Shown: positions 1-4,318 of the stretch, one piece after another | Numbering within the stretch: position 1 is the first letter of the stretch | Layout of the letters: each line of letters opens with the position of its first letter | Assembly (NCBI GenBank): GCA_002389995.1 | Contig: DGRR01000054.1 | Coordinates: 1-6,635, forward strand | Reading direction: 5' to 3' | Origin: Ruminococcus sp. UBA4383 | GTDB lineage: Bacteria > Bacillota > Clostridia > Oscillospirales > Ruminococcaceae | Length of the DNA stretch: 6,635 nucleotides | Program-made: the position numbers and the translations under genes | The notes under the pieces: generated by a model | What the model saw: the letters and a program-made list of their open reading frames with translations, nothing else | What the model was told of the DNA's origin: nothing | Databases searched by the model: none

Positions 1-1355
1 GGAGCATCAATTTTAATGCTGTTGTCAGCCCATGAAGAACCTGCTTTTGCGAGGTGGTCAATCTTAGCCTTATTTCTCTGTTCGAGGGCGAGAGCCTTGA
101 ATCTTTCGACATCAACGGAAAGACCTTTTTCCTCACATATTTCGATAGTCAAATCAATGGGGAAACCATAAGTATCAGCGAGTTTGAAAGCGTCATCGCC
201 TGAAAGAGTTTTATTGTTTTCGGAATTTAATTTATTTATGAACTGGCTGAGGAGTTCAGTACCTTTGTCAATAGTTTTAGCGAAAGCTTCTTCTTCAACG
301 CTGATAATTTTCTTTATGTAATCTCTTTTTTCAGCGAGTTCGGGGTAAGCGTCAGCATTTTCATTTATGACAGTATCACAGACTTCATGGAGGAAAGGCT
401 TAGTGATTCCCAGTAATCTTCCGTGACGGGCAGCACGTCTTAAAAGTCGTCTGAGGACGTAGCCACGACCTTCATTTGAAGGGAGTATTCCGTCACCTAC
501 CATGAAAGTGGTACTTCTGATATGGTCAGTAATTACACGCAGGGAGACATCTTTTTTAGCATCTGTCTTATACTCAACGCCTGCAAATTTTGAGATATGT
601 TTCATGATATTCTGGACGGTATCTACTTCAAAGATATTGTCAACGCCCTGCATAACGCAGGCAAGTCTTTCAAGACCCATACCTGTGTCGATATTTTTAT
701 TTTTCATTTCGGCATAGTTACCGTTTCCGTCGCTGTCGAACTGGCTGAAAACGAGATTCCAGATTTCGATAACACGGTCGCAGTCGCTTGCCTGTTCAAA
801 GTTTTCAAAAGGACCGTAAGCCTCGCCACGGTCGAAATGTATTTCGGAGCATGGACCGCACGGACCTGAGCCATGTTCCCAGAAATTATCTTTTTTGCCG
901 AGGCGGATAATTCTGTCGTGAGGGATACCGATTTTATTTTCCCATATCTGTTCAGCCTCGTCATCGCTTTCATAAATGGTAATCCAAAGGCGGTCGGCAG
1001 GGATTTCGAGAGTTTTGGTAAGAAATTCCCAAGCCCATTCGATAGCTTCATTTTTGAAGTAGTCACCGAAGGAGAAATTTCCGAGCATCTCGAAATAAGT
1101 ACCGTGACGGGCAGTTTTTCCGACACTTTCAATATCGGGAGTGCGGATACATTTCTGACAGGTAGTAACTCTCACATTCGGGGGGACAGCCTGACCGAGG
1201 AAATATTTTTTAAGGGGAGCCATTCCTGAATTAATCAGGAGCAGGCTTTTATCTCCCTGCGGAACGAGAGATGCACTTGCCATACGGGTATGGTTTTTGC
1301 TCTCAAAGAATGAAAGATATTTTTCACGAAGAACATTAAGTCCTGTCCACTGCAT
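1..1355 (-). CDS. alaS: Alanyl-tRNA synthetase, N-terminal 451 residues (3' end outside window)
   Basis: AlaRS is a cytoplasmic class II synthetase that activates alanine with ATP and loads it onto tRNA-Ala. The frame is open from the ATG at 1355 to the window edge, giving 451 codons of a protein usually about 875 residues long. Visible family motifs are the segment around RHGTYFEMLGNFSFGDY (residues 83-99, motif 2), GSGPCGPCSEIHF (162-174), GMGLERL (225-231, motif 3), and the tRNA-recognition region DHIRSTTFMVGDG with GRGYVLRRLLRRAARHG (277-312). The editing domain with its zinc-binding HxxxH and CxxxH motifs, and the C-Ala domain, would lie beyond position 1. The start is supported by AAGGAG at 1365-1370, 9 nt upstream, and by the usual AlaRS N-terminus with FF near residues 16-17. 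The gene begins 33 nt after the last tRNA-like unit with no terminator and no T-box sequence between, so co-transcription with that array is likely. Confidence 0.97.
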   Translation of the reverse strand, partial: MQWTGLNVLREKYLSFFESKNHTRMASASLVPQGDKSLLLINSGMAPLKKYFLGQAVPPNVRVTTCQKCIRTPDIESVGKTARHGTYFEMLGNFSFGDYFKNEAIEWAWEFLTKTLEIPADRLWITIYESDDEAEQIWENKIGIPHDRIIRLGKKDNFWEHGSGPCGPCSEIHFDRGEAYGPFENFEQASDCDRVIEIWNLVFSQFDSDGNGNYAEMKNKNIDTGMGLERLACVMQGVDNIFEVDTVQNIMKHISKFAGVEYKTDAKKDVSLRVITDHIRSTTFMVGDGILPSNEGRGYVLRRLLRRAARHGRLLGITKPFLHEVCDTVINENADAYPELAEKRDYIKKIISVEEEAFAKTIDKGTELLSQFINKLNSENNKTLSGDDAFKLADTYGFPIDLTIEICEEKGLSVDVERFKALALEQRNKAKIDHLAKAGSSWADNSIKIDA

Positions 1356-1388
1356 AGGTATTATCTCCTTTTGATAAATAAAATATAG

Positions 1389-1503
1389 TGTACCGTGCAG
1401 GAATCGAACCTGCTTCACTTGCGCCCCGAGGCGTTGCTGTTACCGTGTTTTTCAAGACGGGATTTTCCCATAGCAAGGGCTTTTACCAATAAGCTAACGG
1501 TAC
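1389..1503 (-). tRNA. tRNA-like gene 4 of the array (closest to alaS), expanded central domain
   Basis: A 115-nt unit with tRNA ends and an enlarged middle. The acceptor stem GTACCGT/ACGGTAC has 7 perfect pairs, followed by A73; no CCA is encoded. T8 and A9 precede a D-arm (GCTT/AAGC) whose loop carries GG. The T-arm at 1397-1413 is GCAGG-TTCGATT-CCTGC. Between D-arm and T-arm lie an 18-nt connector, a hairpin at 1443-1460 (CCGTC/CACGG around the 8-nt loop TTGAAAAA), the motif TAACAGC (1436-1442), and a second hairpin CGCC-TCGG-GGCG (1422-1433). CTTGC just after the D-arm can pair with GCAAG four bases before the T-arm, at the place of a normal anticodon stem; the inner hairpins would then sit inside an enlarged anticodon loop. 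A Phe-like GAA can be read in the first loop, but the 8-nt loop and C.C closing pair are not standard. Whether it is charged is unknown. Confidence 0.72.
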
Positions 1504-1508
1504 ATGAG

Positions 1509-1618
1509 TGTGCCGTGCAGGATTTGAACCTGCGACAAGTCACTTATGAGGTGAACAATTGCTGTTACTGTCTTGCACAAGACAGAATTTTACTGCTCTA
1601 CCACTGAGCTAACGGCAC
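1509..1618 (-). tRNA. tRNA-like gene 3 of the array, expanded central domain
   Basis: A 110-nt unit. The acceptor stem is GTGCCGT/ACGGCAC with A73 and no encoded CCA. T8 and A9 are present, the D-arm is GCTC-AGTGGTA-GAGC, and the T-arm at 1517-1533 is GCAGG-TTCAAAT-CCTGC. The middle has a 9-nt connector, a hairpin at 1568-1585 (CTGTC/GACAG around TTGTGCAA), TAACAGC at 1561-1567, and a second hairpin at 1540-1554, TCAC-CTCATAA-GTGA. That second loop is exactly a Met-type anticodon loop (C32 T33 CAT A A), and the five bases TTGTC that follow its stem (one mismatch at the outermost pair) would make a normal variable region. The unit can therefore be read as a CAT tRNA with about 39 nt inserted between D-arm and anticodon stem. 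The alternative GTG (His) reading of the first loop clashes with A73 and with the lack of G-1. The gap to the next unit is 5 nt. Confidence 0.72.
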
Positions 1619-1627
1619 ATAAAGAGG

Positions 1628-1743
1628 TGCGCTGTGCAGGAATCGAACCTGCTTTTCAGAAACCCGATTGGAGGAAAACTGCTGTTACTGTCTTTTGCAA
1701 GACAGTATTATTCCCCTGCGTTTTACCATTAAACTAACAGCGC
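1628..1743 (-). tRNA. tRNA-like gene 2 of the array, expanded central domain
   Basis: A 116-nt unit, the longest copy. The acceptor stem is GCGCTGT/ACAGCGC. It differs from its neighbours at two positions and pairing is kept at both, which suggests selection on structure. A73 is followed by CCT, so no CCA is encoded. T8 and A9, a D-arm GTTT-AATGGTA-AAAC, and a T-arm GCAGG-TTCGATT-CCTGC (1636-1652) are present. The middle has a 14-nt connector, a hairpin at 1688-1705 (CTGTC/GACAG around TTGCAAAA), TAACAGC at 1681-1687, and a weak second hairpin near 1663-1674. CAGGG after the D-arm can pair with TTCTG before the T-arm with two G-T wobbles, and GGGGAA can pair with TTTTCC flanking the hairpin. 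GCA (Cys) can be read in the first loop, but known tRNA-Cys identity uses U73, which is absent. Confidence 0.7.
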
Positions 1744-1749
1744 ATAGTG

Positions 1750-1836
1750 TGTGCCGTGCGGGAATCGAACCTGCAAAGTTGAAGTTGCTGACACTATTTT
1801 TTTCAAGATAGCTGCTCTGCCATTGAGCCACGGCAC
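1750..1836 (-). tRNA. tRNA-like gene 1 of the array (first transcribed), shorter copy
   Basis: An 87-nt unit, the copy closest to a normal tRNA. The acceptor stem GTGCCGT/ACGGCAC is identical to that of unit 3, with A73 and no encoded CCA. The D-arm is GCTC-AATGGCA-GAGC. Only 2 nt separate it from the hairpin at 1794-1811, CTATC/AATAG around the 8-nt loop TTGAAAAA, where a GAA (Phe-like) anticodon can be read. TGTCAGC (1787-1793) takes the place of TAACAGC, and a 19-nt variable region replaces the larger second domain. Oddities are one nucleotide instead of two between acceptor and D stems (T8 missing), a C.A closing pair in the hairpin, and an A.C mismatch in the T-stem (GCAGG against CCCGC, 1758-1774). 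It could be a degraded copy, or the ancestral form from which the longer copies grew. Confidence 0.62.
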
Positions 1837-1842
1837 ATAAAC

Positions 1843-1877
1843 AAAAAAGCCCCTGCCCGATATGGGACGAAGGCTTT
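1843..1877 (-). terminator. Terminator-like hairpin in the leader, upstream of the tRNA-like array
   Basis: AAAGCC (1872-1877) pairs with GGCTTT (1846-1851), enclosing an inner CCC/GGG stem (1864-1866 with 1856-1858). A run of six T residues (1843-1848) overlaps the end of the stem. An alternative small hairpin CGAA-AGCC-TTCG (1868-1879) would use the 5' arm of the terminator stem and could act as an antiterminator. It lies 6 nt before the first tRNA-like unit, so it must be passed for the array to be expressed from the leader promoter. Confidence 0.5.
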
Positions 1878-1930
1878 CGTACAACTTCCCAAGTTTTTCC
1901 GTTAAACACAAATAACTGTTATTGCCGTAC
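1843..1930 (-). ncRNA. Structured leader or small RNA ahead of the tRNA-like array
   Basis: About 88 nt separate the predicted transcription start (near 1930) from the U-run of a terminator-like hairpin. GTAC at 1927-1930 can pair with GTAC at 1879-1882, closing a domain that holds two small hairpins: AATAA/TTATT (1911-1923) and AACTT-GGG-AAGTT (1883-1895). The terminator-like stem comes next. The layout fits either a free-standing small RNA or an attenuator controlling read-through into the tRNA-like genes and alaS. There is no convincing peptide with a ribosome site and no T-box sequence. Predicted from base complementarity only. Confidence 0.4.
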
Positions 1931-1936
1931 AATAAT

Positions 1937-1965
1937 ATTATAACGGATTTTTATGGGAATGTCAA
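1937..1965 (-). promoter_or_regulatory. Consensus sigma-A promoter for leader, tRNA-like array and possibly alaS
   Basis: A perfect -35 TTGACA (1960-1965) and a perfect -10 TATAAT (1937-1942) are separated by exactly 17 bp. Transcription would start near 1930. A promoter this close to consensus is typical of stable-RNA genes. The -35 box lies 26 bp after the stop codon of the deaminase gene, and no terminator separates them. Confidence 0.85.
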
Positions 1966-1991
1966 GTATTTTCTTTGAGAGAATTTTAATT

Positions 1992-2453
1992 TTAATATAT
2001 TTTTCTGTTTTTGTCTTTTGAGTAGTCGGCAAATAGTTCAAGGCATGAATCTCTTTCAAATTCTGTTACATCGGCAATATCGCCCTCACCGTCGAGAAAT
2101 CTGTAAAAGATATCGTCACGGAAACCGATATTTTCGGTATCTTTGGTATTACAGCCGTAGTAAATTTTTTTGATATTAGCCCATAAAGCCGCACCCATGC
2201 ACATAGGGCAGGGCTGGGCGGTTGTATAGAGTTCGCAGTCGCTTAAATCGTAAGTATTGAGATTACGGCAGGCATCTCGTATAGCCTCCATTTCGCCGTG
2301 GCAGGTGGGGTCTTTTTTGAGAAGTACGCAGTTATGACCTTTTCCGATGATATTTCCGTCCCTGACGATTACACAGCCGAAAGGACCTCCGTGACCCTGA
2401 TTTATACCGATATAAGCCTCATCAATGGCATATTTCATAAATTCTTTTTTCAT
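1992..2453 (-). CDS. guaD: Guanine deaminase-like zinc hydrolase (cytidine deaminase superfamily)
   Basis: A 153-residue protein predicted to convert guanine to xanthine and ammonia in the cytoplasm, as part of purine salvage. The zinc site is visible: H52 and catalytic E54 in DPTCHGE, with C82 and C85 in PCPMC. GGPFG (22-26), LYTTAQPCPMCMGA..WAN (75-93) and GFRDD (110-114) match the small bacterial guanine deaminases of the Bacillus subtilis GuaD type. The chain ends in a tyrosine (Y153) after a basic tail, as in B. subtilis GuaD, where the C-terminal Tyr enters the partner subunit's active site. The length is close to that family's 156. HGE replaces the more common HAE. The tRNA adenosine deaminase TadA is less likely, because TadA has a PVGA-type motif and EPCVMC. 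The start is supported by GGAGG at 2458-2462, only 4 nt from ATG; the alternative Met6 is too far from it. It begins just after the terminator of the upstream gene, and I see no clear promoter of its own. Confidence 0.82.
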   Translation of the reverse strand: MKKEFMKYAIDEAYIGINQGHGGPFGCVIVRDGNIIGKGHNCVLLKKDPTCHGEMEAIRDACRNLNTYDLSDCELYTTAQPCPMCMGAALWANIKKIYYGCNTKDTENIGFRDDIFYRFLDGEGDIADVTEFERDSCLELFADYSKDKNRKIY

Positions 2454-2467
2454 AATACCTCCATAAT

Positions 2468-2496
2468 AAAAAAACGCTGCAAATTAATGCAGCGTT
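2468..2496 (-). terminator. Intrinsic terminator of the wall-hydrolase gene
   Basis: A perfect 8 bp stem AACGCTGC/GCAGCGTT (2489-2496 with 2473-2480) with an 8-nt loop is followed by seven T residues (2468-2474). It begins 6 nt after the stop codon at 2503. The ribosome site of the deaminase gene lies directly downstream, so deaminase expression may depend on partial read-through. Confidence 0.88.
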
Positions 2497-2502
2497 ATAT
2501 TT

Positions 2503-3780
2503 TTACCACCAGCCGCCTTGCGAGAAGTGATTCTGATAACCGTCACCGTAGAAGTAAAGATAACCTTCATTGAATGATGACTGGTCACTGAAATAAAGTG
2601 CTACGGCATCGAGAACGTCCTGACTTACGTCACTTGTGAAGTATCCGAGGTAAGCGTAGCTTTCCGCACCTGTAAACTGGTTCTGCTGAGTGAGAACTTC
2701 AATTACGGAGTTGGGGAAAAGGCTGCTGTAAACACGGTTCATAATAACCTCAACGACATTAGCCTTGTCACGGGTACTAATCCAGTTGCAGCCTGCTTCA
2801 TGTGCAACGGCATTGCAAAGGGCGATATATTCGCTGTCGGAGAGCGGTATTGCAGGTGTTGAAGAAGTCTGTGTTTCCTGAGGCTGAGTAGTTTCGGGTT
2901 CAGCAGGCTGAGCTACATACTGAGTTGTTACAGTAGGAGTAATCTCAACGACATACTGAGTAGTTACGGGAGCGACATATTCTGTTACGGGTTCAGTAAC
3001 TTCTTCCGTTTCGGGTTCGGTAACTTCTTCCGTTACGGGTTCAGTAACTTCTTCCGTTTCGGGTTCAGTAACTTCTTCTGTTACGGGTTCGGTGACTTCC
3101 TCTGTTACAGGTTCAGCAACTTCTTCTGTTTCGGGTTCAGTAACTTCTTCCGTTTCGGGTTCTGTAACTTCCTCCGTTACAGGTTCAGTAACTTCTTCCG
3201 TTTCAGGTTCGGTGATTTCCTCGATAGTGAAGTCAAAAGTTTCGTGCTTTTTGGTTTCTTCGTTGGATACGGCATCGTCGGAAGCAGATGCATTATTCAC
3301 GAACTCGCTGAGATTATCCGAATTTTCATCAGCGGGAACTTCCCCACCTGCATAACTTACATTAGCAGGGGTTTCGCCCTTATACTGTGAATATATATCC
3401 ACGGAAGATTCCTGAACGGGAACGAAAACAGGTTCTTCATAGGAAGCGGGTGTTATGTTTGTGACTGCGAATTTATACTCCTCGTTTTGTTTTATTTCTG
3501 AGGTATTCGCTGTTTCTCTGATGTTCTCCACATTATTTCCGCTGTCGTTGTTTAATCTGATGACAGTGGCATCTGTTTTTTTCTTGCTTGAATCAGTGAT
3601 TACGGTATTTTCAAGGTGAACATAGGACGCAGCACCGTTCATATTTTCGCTTACTGTGCTAATGCTCCTTGAGGCAGCAGTGCCTACCGTGGGGGATACG
3701 ACATATCCTGCGAGGACAACACCGACCATACAGGTGGTCAAGCCTCCGAATATCATCGCCGCTGCTTTGATTTTACTCAT
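2503..3780 (-). CDS. Secreted SleB/CwlJ-type cell-wall hydrolase with Thr/Glu/Pro repeat stalk
   Basis: A 425-residue exported protein. Residues 1-35 form a signal peptide or membrane anchor (basic MSKIK, then a hydrophobic stretch to about 29). Residues 36-187 are low-complexity and rich in Ser, Asn and Glu. Residues 188-267 are ten octapeptide repeats of the form EVTEP(E/V)TE, followed by a Thr/Gln/Pro linker to about 312. The C-terminal domain (about 316-425) resembles the SleB/CwlJ hydrolase family: NAVAHEAG with probable catalytic Glu328, VVEVIMNRV, FPNSVIEV and QNQFTG are family-like segments. Members cut peptidoglycan, and those in spore-formers act at germination. Here the long acidic stalk suggests a domain held away from the membrane within the wall of growing cells, which is my inference. 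The protein ends in GGWW. AAGGA at 3790-3794 lies 9 nt before ATG. It forms a single-gene unit with its own promoter and terminator. Confidence 0.85.
   Translation of the reverse strand: MSKIKAAAMIFGGLTTCMVGVVLAGYVVSPTVGTAASRSISTVSENMNGAASYVHLENTVITDSSKKKTDATVIRLNNDSGNNVENIRETANTSEIKQNEEYKFAVTNITPASYEEPVFVPVQESSVDIYSQYKGETPANVSYAGGEVPADENSDNLSEFVNNASASDDAVSNEETKKHETFDFTIEEITEPETEEVTEPVTEEVTEPETEEVTEPETEEVAEPVTEEVTEPVTEEVTEPETEEVTEPVTEEVTEPETEEVTEPVTEYVAPVTTQYVVEITPTVTTQYVAQPAEPETTQPQETQTSSTPAIPLSDSEYIALCNAVAHEAGCNWISTRDKANVVEVIMNRVYSSLFPNSVIEVLTQQNQFTGAESYAYLGYFTSDVSQDVLDAVALYFSDQSSFNEGYLYFYGDGYQNHFSQGGWW
2980..3219 (-). repeat. Ten tandem 24-bp repeats encoding EVTEP(E/V)TE
   Basis: Ten in-frame 24-bp units encode residues 188-267 of the wall hydrolase. 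They differ at the fifth protein position between Glu and Val (six E or V alternations along the array), and one unit has Ala for Thr. Third-codon bases vary between units (for example ACG/ACA, GAA/GAG), so the array is not freshly copied, but copy number could still change by slippage or recombination. The antisense frame here is open only because of the repeat. Confidence 0.93.
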
Positions 3781-3801
3781 TAACTCAATTCCTTTCGTGT
3801 T

Positions 3802-3826
3802 ATTATGAATATTCTCTTTTCATAAT
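3802..3826 (-). promoter_or_regulatory. Perfect inverted repeat in the 5' UTR of the wall-hydrolase gene
   Basis: Two 8-bp arms, ATTATGAA and TTCATAAT (3819-3826 and 3802-3809), flank a 9-nt loop. The repeat lies in the untranslated leader between the predicted start site (about 3857) and the ribosome site at 3790-3794, 7 nt from the latter. As RNA it would form an A/T-rich hairpin that may protect or regulate the mRNA; as DNA it could be an operator. There is no U-run, so it is not a terminator. Confidence 0.5.
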
Positions 3827-3863
3827 TCCTTTACAGACTGTATGTTCATCAAGAACTGAAATA

Positions 3864-3892
3864 ATGATAACATATTTGGACGAAAATGGCAA
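3864..3892 (-). promoter_or_regulatory. Predicted sigma-A promoter of the wall-hydrolase gene
   Basis: The -35 box TTGCCA (3887-3892) and the -10 box TATCAT (3864-3869) are separated by 17 bp, with TG at the extended -10 position (TGT before TATCAT). The predicted start near 3857 gives a leader of about 77 nt. A vegetative-type promoter argues against expression only in a forespore. Confidence 0.6.
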
Positions 3893-4284
3893 CACTTTTG
3901 GAAAGATTTCCATTTTACGAACAAAAAAACCTTATACATAATATTTCCTTTGGTGAAAATGACACATATTAAATGTACAAAATAAAGATATTTAGTTAAT
4001 ATTATATTAATAAATAAAAAGTAAAAGCTATTAAAAATTACAAAAACATTACAAAAAAAGATAATTTTTCTCAACTACAATCAGTGTAATAGATTCTTAA
4101 ATATACAATAAGTCAAGAATTTTCGGCAATTTTTTTGAAATATTTCCCTCTCTGATTTTTTTGAAATTGGTAACATTAATGTAATAATTTCTCTTGAAAA
4201 GCGACATAATCCGACAAAAAAGAACGTATATTCACGGTAAAAATGCACATAAAAAATCTCTCTGATTTTTTGTTGTTTTTCAAT
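3893..4284. other. AT-rich intergenic spacer, no gene identified
   Basis: About 390 bp lie between the terminator of the lipoprotein gene and the promoter of the wall-hydrolase gene. It is very AT-rich, with many A and T runs. The only frame of note, on the minus strand at 3820-4074, starts with TTG, has no ribosome site and translates to Phe/Ile/Lys-rich sequence, so I do not call it. A 10-bp palindrome ACATTAATGT lies at 4173-4182. A weak TTGACT (4109-4114, minus strand) has no good -10 partner. A 14-bp direct repeat is listed separately. Confidence 0.6.
4148..4271. repeat. 14-bp direct repeat pair (ctctctgatttttt), 110 bp apart
   Basis: The same 14 bases occur at 4148-4161 and 4258-4271 in the spacer. 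The ctctctga half is not simple A/T sequence, so chance is less likely than for the T-run alone. It could be a protein-binding pair or the remnant of a duplication. No gene lies between the copies. Confidence 0.35.
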
Positions 4285-4312
4285 AAAAATGCCTGTCGGA
4301 AAAGACAGGCAT
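4285..4312 (-). terminator. Intrinsic terminator of the transglutaminase-fold lipoprotein gene
   Basis: A perfect 9 bp stem ATGCCTGTC/GACAGGCAT (4304-4312 with 4289-4297) with a 6-nt loop is followed by a T-run (4285-4289). It begins 6 nt after the stop codon at 4319. Confidence 0.9.
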
Positions 4313-4318
4313 TGCTTA

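Noticed and set aside
502..1229. Open frames at 502-717, 597-869 and 873-1229 (plus strand) and 704-1132 (minus strand)
   Set aside because: All overlap the unbroken, motif-rich alaS frame and show no protein family features.
1389..1743. Group I intron or archaeal-type bulge-helix-bulge tRNA intron as the cause of the extra length
   Set aside because: The extra sequence is 40 nt or so, far below a group I intron, and no BHB motif is apparent. Hammerhead core sequences are also absent.
1389..1836. CRISPR array or simple tandem repeat
   Set aside because: Repeated parts are tRNA acceptor, D-arm and T-arm sequences at unequal spacing with covarying stems, not identical short repeats with uniform spacers.
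1356..1930. T-box riboswitch controlling alaS
   Set aside because: No T-box sequence (UGGNACC-type) or antiterminator was found in the leader or before alaS.
1685..1932. Minus-strand frames of 74 and 67 codons
   Set aside because: They run across the tRNA-like units and leader, have no proper ribosome site, and their sequence simply reflects the RNA genes.
1992..2453. tRNA adenosine deaminase TadA, tempting next to tRNA-like genes
   Set aside because: GGPFG, the Trp after PCPMC, GFRDD and the C-terminal Tyr fit guanine deaminase better than TadA.
3092..3355. Plus-strand Ser/Thr/Val-rich frame of 87 codons
   Set aside because: It is the antisense reading of the EVTEP(E/V)TE repeat.
3820..4074. 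Minus-strand 84-codon frame
   Set aside because: It has a TTG start, no ribosome site, AT-driven composition, and runs across the predicted promoter of the wall-hydrolase gene.
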